Shown one piece after another: positions 9,517-29,002 of a stretch of DNA of 64,000 bases. The stretch is from Pseudomonas sp. RGM2987 (GTDB lineage: Bacteria > Pseudomonadota > Gammaproteobacteria > Pseudomonadales > Pseudomonadaceae): assembly GCF_022952855.1 (NCBI RefSeq), contig NZ_JALJDX010000211.1:1-64000 (forward strand), read 5' to 3'. Positions within the stretch are counted from its first letter, which is position 1. The number at the start of each line of letters is the position of its first letter. Under the pieces are notes generated by a model, which was given only the letters and a program-made list of their open reading frames with translations, had not been told where the DNA came from and ran no database searches. Both the position numbers and the translations under genes were made by a program.

Positions 9517-10385
9517 TGCTGACGTTTACCCTGGGCACCTTCGCCATCGCCCTTAATCACCTGCTGCTGATCAGTGCCCTGGCGCTGGCAACATTCGTTG
9601 GCTGGCGGGTGGCCAAGCGCGGCGGCGAGAATCCTGAGTCGGTGCTGTTCGTGCTGTTCCTGCTGGGGCTCCTGGCCGCGCGAATCGGCTTCGTCGCGGC
9701 CTACTGGCGGCATTACCAGGACGACCTGTGGCAGATCGTCGACCTGCGCGATGGCGGCTTCCTCGCCTGGCCCGGCATCGTCGTGCTGGTGCTTGCGGCG
9801 TTGCTGTGGGCCCGACGCCGGCCGGCCTTGCGCCGGCCGATGGGCTTTGGCGTTGGCTGCGGTCTGCTGTTCTGGCTGGTGGCGACCCTGTCGTTGAACA
9901 TTTACGAGCAAGGCACGCGGCTACCGGAGATCAACCTGCGCACCGCCGACGGCGCGACGGTGAAGCTCACCGACTACCAAGGCGGGCCCCTGGTGATCAA
10001 CCTCTGGGCCACCTGGTGCCCGCCCTGCCGGCGGGAAATGCCGGTGCTGGAAGCCGCGCAGCAGCAGCGGCCGGACCTGACCTTCCTGTTCGTCAACCAG
10101 GCCGAAAGCATGCAAAGCGTCAGCACCTACCTCGCCACCCAGGGCCTGAGCCTGACCAATGTGCTGTTCGACGGCAGCGGTCGTCTCGGCCAGGCGGTCG
10201 GTTCCATGGCCCTGCCGACTACCCTGTTCTACAGCGCCGATGGCCGCCTGCTGGGCAGCCATCTGGGCGAATTGTCAGAGGCGAGCCTGGCCCGCGCCCT
10301 GGAAAACTTCGATACGCCGGGTTCGACCGCAGCCCCCCACTCCGCCATAAGGAAATCCCCATGCCCCGCCTCCGCCACCTGCTGA
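9516..10385 (+). CDS. dsbE: TlpA/DsbE-like membrane thiol-disulfide reductase with Lgt-like membrane part
   Basis: 289 aa. The N-terminal half has about four hydrophobic segments with an Lgt-like stretch (LLAARIGFVAAYW followed by DGGFLAWPGI). The C-terminal half is a periplasmic TlpA-type thioredoxin fold with TWCPPC (C168/C171) and the cis-proline region MALPTT. It would take electrons from DsbD and reduce a periplasmic target. The start overlaps the dsbD stop by one base and the 3' end overlaps dsbG by 25 bases, so the three genes form a tight operon. The symbol follows its position in dsbDEG; it is not the cytochrome c CcmG protein. Confidence 0.82.
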   Translation: MLTFTLGTFAIALNHLLLISALALATFVGWRVAKRGGENPESVLFVLFLLGLLAARIGFVAAYWRHYQDDLWQIVDLRDGGFLAWPGIVVLVLAALLWARRRPALRRPMGFGVGCGLLFWLVATLSLNIYEQGTRLPEINLRTADGATVKLTDYQGGPLVINLWATWCPPCRREMPVLEAAQQQRPDLTFLFVNQAESMQSVSTYLATQGLSLTNVLFDGSGRLGQAVGSMALPTTLFYSADGRLLGSHLGELSEASLARALENFDTPGSTAAPHSAIRKSPCPASATC

Positions 10386-11128
10386 CCCTGGCCGTTGCCG
10401 CCGCACTGGCGCAGGCTCCGCTGCTCCAGGCCGAAGAGCTGCCTGCGGCCATCAAGAAGATCGAAGCCAAGGGCGCGAAAATCATTGGCAGTTTCGAGGC
10501 ACCCGGCGGCTTGCGAGGCTATGCGGCGCAATACCAGAACCGCGGCATGACCCTGTACCTGACGGCGGATGGTCAGCATGTCCTTCTGGGAAACCTGTAC
10601 GACGCCGATGGCAAGGACCTGAGCGCCGAGCCGCTGCAAAAACTGGTGTATGCACCGATGGCCAAGCAAATCTGGGCGAAGATGGAGAAGAGCAACTGGA
10701 TCGCCGATGGCAACAAGGACGCACCGCGCACGGTGTACCTGTTCAGTGATCCGAATTGTCCCTACTGCAATATGTTCTGGGAGCAGGCACGGCCCTGGGT
10801 CACCGCCGGGAAGGTGCAACTGCGGCACATCATGGTGGGCATTATCCGCGAAGACAGCCCGGGGAAATCCGCCGCATTGCTCGCAGCCAAGGATCCGGAG
10901 AAAGCCCTGGAGACCCACGAAAAGGCCGGCAAAGGCAGCGCCTTGAAGCCACTCAAGGACATCCCGCCGACCATCCAGGCGAAACTCGACGCCAACCAGC
11001 AGTTGATGGACGAACTGGAATTGTCCGCCACCCCGGCGATTTTCTACCTGGATGACAAAGGTGAACTGCAACAACAGCAAGGCGCACCGTCACCGGACAA
11101 ACTGGTGAAGATTCTCGGGCCGAAGTAA
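10361..11128 (+). CDS. dsbG: Periplasmic disulfide isomerase/chaperone DsbG
   Basis: 255 aa. A signal peptide (to about residue 24, ALAQAPLLQAEE) precedes the small N-terminal dimerisation domain (AAIKKIEAKGAKIIGSFEA) and the catalytic thioredoxin domain with NCPYC (C133/C136). DsbC/DsbG proteins repair wrong disulfides or protect single cysteines from over-oxidation and are kept reduced by DsbD, the first gene of this operon. ATG at 10361 has AAGGAA upstream. The cis-Pro loop reads SATPAIFY. Confidence 0.92.
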   Translation: MPRLRHLLTLAVAAALAQAPLLQAEELPAAIKKIEAKGAKIIGSFEAPGGLRGYAAQYQNRGMTLYLTADGQHVLLGNLYDADGKDLSAEPLQKLVYAPMAKQIWAKMEKSNWIADGNKDAPRTVYLFSDPNCPYCNMFWEQARPWVTAGKVQLRHIMVGIIREDSPGKSAALLAAKDPEKALETHEKAGKGSALKPLKDIPPTIQAKLDANQQLMDELELSATPAIFYLDDKGELQQQQGAPSPDKLVKILGPK

Positions 11129-11152
11129 TTCCATCCGGGACCGTAGCGCCGC

Positions 11153-11250
11153 TATCGCGAGCAGGCTCGCTCCCACAGGGGACTTGTGGCAGCCTCACGA
11201 CCGGCGTTAACCACAGATCAAATGTGGGAGCGAGCCTGCTCCGGGCGGCG
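11153..11250. repeat. REP pair between dsbG and the hydrolase gene
   Basis: Inverted pair of the variant core GTGGGAGCGAGCCTGCTC between two convergent genes. The right copy departs from the core after CCTGCTC. Confidence 0.85.
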
Positions 11251-11268
11251 ATCCGACGATGCGGTGGA

Positions 11269-12075
11269 TCAGCTACGCAGGACCTTCAGCAACGCCTCGG
11301 TCACGAATTCCGGATTCTCCAGGTTGCAAATGTGCCCCGCCTCCGGGACCAGCACATGCAGGCAGCCGATCATTTCGGCCATTTCCAGCGCCTCGGACGG
11401 TGGCCGGGGTTTGTCCTGGTCGCCGCACATCACCAGGGTGCGCTGGGCGTTGAGCTCATGCAGGCGCCCGCGCATGTCGTCGCGGCCGAAAATGATCCGC
11501 CCCAGCGGCACGATGCTGTTGCGCAGGCGATCCGCCGGCAGCGCGGCCAGCGTGGCGCGGAACTGTTGGTACAGCGCCGACTGTGGATCGATGCCCGGCC
11601 GGAAGAAGATCGGCACGATGATGTCCAGCAACGGCTCGGGGATGCTGCCGCTGTCTTGGATCTTGTCGAACAACGAGAAGTAATACTGACGGGTCTGCTC
11701 CGGCTCGACGCCCACGTAAGTGTCCATCAGCACCAGCGACTGGATCCGCGTGGGCGCCGCCAGCGCCAGCCGCGTCCCCCACATCCCGCCGACCGAAAGC
11801 CCCACCAGGTGGAAGCAGTCGATGCTCAGATAATCGAGCAGCTCCATCATCTGGCGGGCCAGGTCGTTCAGCGAACTCATGCCCTGCGGCATCTGCCCGG
11901 ACTGGCCGTGGCCCCACAGGTCCGGAGCGATCACCCGGTATTCCCTCGACAACACCTCGATCTGCGGCGCCCACATGGCGTGGTCCCATAGATAGCTGCC
12001 GCCCAGCAACACCACCGGGCCCTGGCCTTGGTCCAGGTAGTAAAGGGGTTGTCCATCGATCATTGCGGTGGGCAT
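11269..12075 (-). CDS. Alpha/beta hydrolase
   Basis: 268 aa. The fold signatures are PDLWGHGQSG, the nucleophile elbow GLSVGG (S94), an acidic residue in CGDQDKP and the catalytic His in PEAGHICN, so the triad is complete. No signal peptide. It resembles 3-oxoadipate enol-lactonase and homoserine-transacetylase-like hydrolases, but the substrate cannot be told from sequence. The ATG at 12075 has a strong AAGGAGG. It lies downstream of pvdL on the same strand, separated by a REP pair; it does not look like the type II thioesterase (PvdG) found next to pvdL in P. aeruginosa. Confidence 0.85.
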   Translation of the reverse strand: MPTAMIDGQPLYYLDQGQGPVVLLGGSYLWDHAMWAPQIEVLSREYRVIAPDLWGHGQSGQMPQGMSSLNDLARQMMELLDYLSIDCFHLVGLSVGGMWGTRLALAAPTRIQSLVLMDTYVGVEPEQTRQYYFSLFDKIQDSGSIPEPLLDIIVPIFFRPGIDPQSALYQQFRATLAALPADRLRNSIVPLGRIIFGRDDMRGRLHELNAQRTLVMCGDQDKPRPPSEALEMAEMIGCLHVLVPEAGHICNLENPEFVTEALLKVLRS

Positions 12076-12171
12076 CAGTGACCTCCTTGTTCGAAAGTGG
12101 AAAAATGCCTGGGGAGACTGAGCCGTGCCGGGCCAGGCGTCAACCTTGGGTCTTTATGTGTCAGTAATGAC

Positions 12172-12263
12172 GCCTTCGCGAGCAAGCCCGCTCCCACAGT
12201 GGACCCCATTCCTTCTGAAGAAACCCGCTCCACTGTGGGAGCGGGCTTGCTCGCGAAGAGGCC
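12172..12263. repeat. REP pair between pvdL and the hydrolase gene
   Basis: Inverted pair of the GTGGGAGCGGGCTTGCTCGC core directly after the pvdL stop codon. A third, shorter fragment (CCCGCTCCACTGTGGGAGCGGG) is fused to the pvdL-side copy. Confidence 0.88.
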
Positions 12264-12282
12264 CTTACAAACGCCTCCGGAA

Positions 12283-25266
<12,984 letters not shown>

Positions 25267-25312
25267 GGGGATTCCTGCCTGAAATTCGGCTTGCATGTAG
25301 TCACCCATGGGA

Positions 25313-25336
25313 ACGGATAACAGCGCCGGATAATTA
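25313..25336 (-). promoter_or_regulatory. Candidate PvdS promoter of pvdL, TAATT variant
   Basis: Minus strand TAATT, 16 bases, CGT, with CGT 46 bases before the pvdL ATG, the same distance as in pvdH. It differs by one base from TAAAT-N16-CGT, and the flanks (C before, TCC after) match the mbtH box. Confidence 0.65.
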
Positions 25337-25440
25337 GTCGGCAAGCCCCTGCACCCGCTCATGGGCGGTACGGCGCCGCGGCAATGGGTCGCGGACCTCG
25401 CACTGGACTTTTTTCAGATCAATAATTCTTTTTCTCAATT

Positions 25441-25459
25441 GACAATAATTATCATTAAG
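25441..25459 (+). promoter_or_regulatory. Fur box upstream of pvdS
   Basis: GACAATAATTATCATTAAG matches 14 of 19 positions of the Fur consensus GATAATGATAATCATTATC and sits in the AT-rich stretch about 80 bases before the pvdS start. Fur-Fe(II) bound here would repress pvdS when iron is plentiful. Confidence 0.75.
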
Positions 25460-25537
25460 AATAATTTGGCGCTCGATGTGTAGGACGGCTCCGACATCCA
25501 CGTCGTCCCGCTAACTATTTGCAGCAAGGTGAATTCC

Positions 25538-26086
25538 ATGACGGAACAAGTATCCACAAGCAGGTGCAACTCACCGTTACTCCAGGCTTTCGTTGATAAC
25601 CGGCTGATCCTGGTCAAGATTGCCGCACGCATCACCGGGTGCCGGTCTCGTGCGGAAGATGTGGTGCAGGACGCGTTTTTCCGGCTGCAATCGGCGCCGC
25701 AGATCACCTCCTCGTTCAAGGCCCAGCTCAGCTACCTGTTCCAGATTGTCCGCAACCTGGCGATCGACCACTACCGCAAGCAGGCGCTGGAACAGCGATA
25801 CTCGGGACCGGAAGAGGAAGGGTTGAACGTGGTGATCCAGGGCGCTTCGCCAGAAACCTCCCACATCAACTTTTCCACCCTGGAGCACATTGCCGACGCG
25901 CTGACCGAATTGCCCAGCCGCACTCGCTACGCTTTCGAGATGTACCGCCTGCACGGCGTGCCGCAGAAGGACATTGCCAAGGAACTGGGCGTCTCGCCGA
26001 CCCTGGTGAACTTCATGATCCGCGACGCCCTGGTGCATTGCCGCAAGGTGTCGGGGGTTCGTGGGGATACTTTTGCCCGGCGGTGA
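25538..26086 (+). CDS. pvdS: Extracytoplasmic-function sigma factor PvdS (iron starvation)
   Basis: 182 aa. Region 2 (SRAEDVVQDAFFRLQ and YLFQIVRNLAIDHYRK) and region 4 (LTELPSRTRYAFEMYRLHGVPQKDIAKELGVSPTLVNFMIRDAL) are complete. It directs RNA polymerase to TAAAT-N16-CGT promoters of pyoverdine genes. The ATG at 25538 follows AAGGTG with six bases between; GTG at 25529 is an in-frame alternative. It is divergent from pvdL with a Fur box between them. Its own promoter is not of the PvdS type. Related FecI-like factors exist, but position and PvdS boxes nearby make this the pyoverdine sigma factor. Confidence 0.95.
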   Translation: MTEQVSTSRCNSPLLQAFVDNRLILVKIAARITGCRSRAEDVVQDAFFRLQSAPQITSSFKAQLSYLFQIVRNLAIDHYRKQALEQRYSGPEEEGLNVVIQGASPETSHINFSTLEHIADALTELPSRTRYAFEMYRLHGVPQKDIAKELGVSPTLVNFMIRDALVHCRKVSGVRGDTFARR

Positions 26087-26106
26087 CTTCTGCTGAAAAA
26101 ACAACC

Positions 26107-26202
26107 CATGTGGGAGCGGGCTTGCTCGCGAAGAGGGCCTGACAGTCGACATCAACAGTGGCTGTCACGGCCCTTTCGCGAGCAAGCCCGCTCCCACAGG
26201 GA
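26107..26202. repeat. REP pair between pvdS and the acyltransferase gene
   Basis: Inverted pair of the GTGGGAGCGGGCTTGCTCGC core with a 50-base spacer between convergent genes. Confidence 0.9.
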
Positions 26203-26220
26203 CTCATCCCTCAGATCCAG

Positions 26221-27234
26221 TCACACCAACCCACACCGATCAAAAAACCGCTCACGCCCCAGGATCATCAGCGCCGCGCGCTTGTGGGGGAAGTCGAATT
26301 CCTTTTCGCAATGGAAACACTGGTTGTGCAGGTGCCCGATCATCCGGGCGTTGTCGGCCCGGGGCTCGGCCACGACGCGCTGGGTGCGTGGATCGTCGAG
26401 AAACAGGTAGTGCACCAGCGCAGACAGCCAGCTCGCCACCTTGTGCGGCCCGCGGTGCTGCTCTTCGCCCACCAGCATATGAATGCCGCGGTCGTAGTCC
26501 CGAGCTTCATAGAATGGCGCAATTCGATCTTCCTTGGCCCAGTACGCTTCGAAATAGGCAAATGGCTGGTCATCAAAGCAGCCGATCAGGGTCAGGACCC
26601 GGGGATCGTCCTGCAGTTTGCTCAGATACTCGCGATGCTGTTCCAGGCTGCCCTCCTCCTGCCAGAAGGCCGCGACTCGCGGGCTGTTCTGCCAGCGGTT
26701 GAAACGCACCAGGTCCTGTTCGATTTCCAGGGTGCGCAAGGAGACCCAGGCCCCCAGCCGGGCATCGAAACGCCGATACACTTCACCACGCGGCTTGATC
26801 GGCCGACGCGGATGGCGCCGGCCATCGCTGATAATCATCTGCTGCGGGTAACTGCCGCTGAACGATTCCCCCAGCCAGGGCTGCGGCAATTGCCAGAACA
26901 TCGTGCGCTCGCAAACGTACTCGCCGCTGCGCCCGGTGGTCGTCAGCAAGCCGCTGAGCAAGGCTTCGCCGGGACGCTCGTCGAGGTGCCAGAGCAGCCG
27001 CTGGCAATCCGGATCACGGGCGAACAGCCAATAACAGGCCGCCCACAGGGCCGGGCCCACCGGTCGATCATGGCGTTCCTGCAAGTGCACCCGCAATTGC
27101 GCGCCGCGCTCCAGGCGCAACCGGATCAGCGGCGCGCCTTCGAGCATCAGGCTCAGGTGACGTTCGGTTTCATCGGCGCCGAGGCGGCGACCGCCCGGCA
27201 GCGGTAACGCCGCCGGGTGATTGAGGTTGGACAT
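26221..27234 (-). CDS. pvdY: Siderophore-type hydroxyornithine acyltransferase (PvdY/IucB-like GNAT)
   Basis: 337 aa. The C-terminal 170 residues are an IucB/AlcB-type GNAT domain with RGIHMLVGEEQHRGPHKVAS (acyl-CoA loop) and RVVAEPRADNARMI. Such enzymes acylate hydroxylated lysine or ornithine to make hydroxamates; in pyoverdine loci the PvdYII protein makes acetyl-hydroxyornithine. The N-terminal part (about 1-150) lacks obvious motifs. ATG at 27234. A perfect PvdS box lies 37 bases upstream, so it belongs to the pyoverdine regulon. The acyl donor is not decided by sequence; formyl-hydroxyornithine would need an unrelated PvdF protein. Confidence 0.75.
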   Translation of the reverse strand: MSNLNHPAALPLPGGRRLGADETERHLSLMLEGAPLIRLRLERGAQLRVHLQERHDRPVGPALWAACYWLFARDPDCQRLLWHLDERPGEALLSGLLTTTGRSGEYVCERTMFWQLPQPWLGESFSGSYPQQMIISDGRRHPRRPIKPRGEVYRRFDARLGAWVSLRTLEIEQDLVRFNRWQNSPRVAAFWQEEGSLEQHREYLSKLQDDPRVLTLIGCFDDQPFAYFEAYWAKEDRIAPFYEARDYDRGIHMLVGEEQHRGPHKVASWLSALVHYLFLDDPRTQRVVAEPRADNARMIGHLHNQCFHCEKEFDFPHKRAALMILGRERFFDRCGLV

Positions 27235-27271
27235 GGGAGCGGCTCGCGTATTCGTCGGTAGTCAACGTGGG

Positions 27272-27295
27272 ACGTGAGCCAGGAGCAGAAATTTA
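27272..27295 (-). promoter_or_regulatory. PvdS-type promoter of the acyltransferase gene
   Basis: Exact TAAAT-N16-CGT on the minus strand, CGT 37 bases before the ATG at 27234. It lies in the short gap after the preceding solute-binding protein gene. Confidence 0.8.
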
Positions 27296-27298
27296 GTC

Positions 27299-28102
27299 TC
27301 AGGTCGAATGGGTGTGCACAGGCACCAACTCGATCTGGTACGGCTTGAAGATCTTCAGCAGTTGACCGTTGTCCCGCAGTTTCTGCAGCAACTGTCCGAA
27401 CGCTTCGCTGGTAATGGGCGCCTGCGGCCGGATCAGCGCGTAATGGTGATACAGCTGGTCGATGCGTTCGGACACCAGCAGCTGCGGGCCGACTTCAGGA
27501 TTGCGCAACACGTAGTCGTTCAGGTACGAACGGGTCACCAGGGCGATGTCCGCACGTCCGCGCAGCACCATCAGCAGGTTACTGTCATGGGAGTAGGTCA
27601 GAGTGGCGTTGTACTGACCGGCGAGGAACTTGGGGTCGGCGTTGAATTCGGCAAAGGCGTAGTGGTAGCCGCTGAACAGGGCCAGGCGCTTGCCTCGCAG
27701 GTCGGAAAAATAGCTTTGCTGGCGATCCGGCTGACGCTGGGTGACGAAGATTTCCGCGTCCTCCAGGCCCATGTCCACGGCGGTGTGGGGCACGTCCTGC
27801 CAGCCCCAGTCCGGGTTCTCGAAAATCGCCATATCGACCCGGCCCTGCTTGAAGTCATTGAAACGGCGTGGAATCGACGTCGGGACCAGGACGAATTGAT
27901 AGTCGGTCTGCAACCGGTTCAGACCCTCCACCAGTTGCGGGAGCAGGCCGGTATCGGCGCCATTTTCGGGACGCACCGTGTACGGCGGAAAATGTGCCGC
28001 GCCGATCCGCACCAATTGCGCCGCCTCGACCTGCAAGGTCAAGAAGGCGGCGAGCGCGGCCAGCAGCACACGCGAGGTCATCCCCATCGGTAAGAACGTC
28101 AA
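27299..28102 (-). CDS. Periplasmic solute-binding protein family 3-like
   Basis: About 267 aa. A hydrophobic signal sequence (VLLAALAAFLTLQVEA) precedes a bacterial family 3 solute-binding fold (IGAAHFPPYTVRPEN, GLLPQLVEGLN, DFKQGRVDMAIFENPDWG, LRGKRLALFSGYHY). No permease or ATPase gene is nearby, so it may be a stand-alone binding or sensor protein. The best Shine-Dalgarno (GGGGAG, eight bases) points to a TTG start at 28102; ATG codons at 28087 and 28081 also give full signal peptides. Same strand and just upstream of the PvdS-dependent acyltransferase gene, but with the PvdS box after its stop codon. Ligand unknown. Confidence 0.75.
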   Translation of the reverse strand: MTFLPMGMTSRVLLAALAAFLTLQVEAAQLVRIGAAHFPPYTVRPENGADTGLLPQLVEGLNRLQTDYQFVLVPTSIPRRFNDFKQGRVDMAIFENPDWGWQDVPHTAVDMGLEDAEIFVTQRQPDRQQSYFSDLRGKRLALFSGYHYAFAEFNADPKFLAGQYNATLTYSHDSNLLMVLRGRADIALVTRSYLNDYVLRNPEVGPQLLVSERIDQLYHHYALIRPQAPITSEAFGQLLQKLRDNGQLLKIFKPYQIELVPVHTHST

Positions 28103-28194
28103 GATAACCACTCCCCAAGAGTACCGATCAATACAATCAAGCTAGGCGATCTACGCCGCTTAGCCAGCCATGCGGTCATTTAATGCGCCGCTTT

Positions 28195-28821
28195 TTATTG
28201 TTTTTCTTCAAGCACCAGGACCAGGGCCTGCTCGGCCAGCTCGTCGAGGCTCAGGTTGCCCTCGGCGCGAAACCAGGTGGTGGTCCAGGACAATGCGCCC
28301 GTGAGGAAACGCCGGGTGATGAATACATCGCCGCGAATATACCCGGCCTCCTTGGCCTGGCCCAAGACCTCCAGCCACAAGTCTTCATAAATATCGCGCA
28401 GGGCCAGCACGTGCTGCTGTCCTGGCTGGGACAGCGAGCGCCATTCATAGACCAGCACCGCCATCGCCTCGCCAGTGCCGCCCATGATCGACTGCAATTC
28501 GCAGCGGATCAGCGCCAGCACCCGCTCGCGCACACTGCCCGCCTCGGCCAGGGCAGCACGCATCAACGCGGTGTTGTAGCGGATGGTTTCTTCCATCACC
28601 GCCCGCAGGATATCGTCCTTGCTTTTGAAATGATGAAAGATGCTGCCCGACTGGATGCCCACGGCGCTTGCCAGGTCACGCACAGTGGTGCGTTCGTAGC
28701 CTTTGTTGCGAAACAGGTGGGCGGCGGTCTGGAGCAGTTTACCGCGCGCGCTGTCCGGATCGGTCAGTTGCCCGCTGTCGACCAGCTCGCGCATCACCCT
28801 GAGGGCTTTTTGCTCGTCCAC
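28195..28821 (-). CDS. atuR: TetR-family repressor AtuR
   Basis: 208 aa. An N-terminal TetR helix-turn-helix (LLQTAAHLFRNKGYERTTVR to GIQSGSIFHHFKSKDDIL) is followed by a ligand-binding helical domain. It is divergent from atuA, as AtuR is in P. aeruginosa, where it represses the acyclic terpene genes and binds two 13-bp inverted repeats in the atuR-atuA gap; a 14-bp inverted repeat pair is present here. GTG start at 28821 has AGGAG seven bases upstream. Confidence 0.8.
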   Translation of the reverse strand: MDEQKALRVMRELVDSGQLTDPDSARGKLLQTAAHLFRNKGYERTTVRDLASAVGIQSGSIFHHFKSKDDILRAVMEETIRYNTALMRAALAEAGSVRERVLALIRCELQSIMGGTGEAMAVLVYEWRSLSQPGQQHVLALRDIYEDLWLEVLGQAKEAGYIRGDVFITRRFLTGALSWTTTWFRAEGNLSLDELAEQALVLVLEEKQ

Positions 28822-28908
28822 CCGTTATCTCCTACAGTCGATCAACCCATGCGCAGCCATTGCCTCTGTGCAGCAAGGCGGCGCGGGCAATTTAAGCCGA
28901 GCGCTCCA

Positions 28909-28970
28909 ACCAAGCAAGCGCTCGGCCAGAAGACAGGAATGGATATTTGCGAACCAAGCGCTTGCTTGGT
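28909..28970 (+). promoter_or_regulatory. AtuR-type operator: 14-bp inverted repeats
   Basis: ACCAAGCAAGCGCT at 28909-28922 and its exact reverse complement AGCGCTTGCTTGGT at 28957-28970 lie in the atuR-atuA gap. The second copy also forms a local dyad (ACCAAG, six bases, CTTGGT). It matches the description of the P. aeruginosa AtuR operator in number, length, orientation and position. Confidence 0.7.
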
Positions 28971-29002
28971 AGTCTCGAGCGACGTTTGTCGGAGGGTGCC
29001 CC

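Noticed and set aside
11269..12075. Hydrolase as the pyoverdine type II thioesterase (PvdG)
   Set aside because: The sequence has a general alpha/beta hydrolase pattern, no PvdS box was found upstream, and a REP pair separates it from pvdL.
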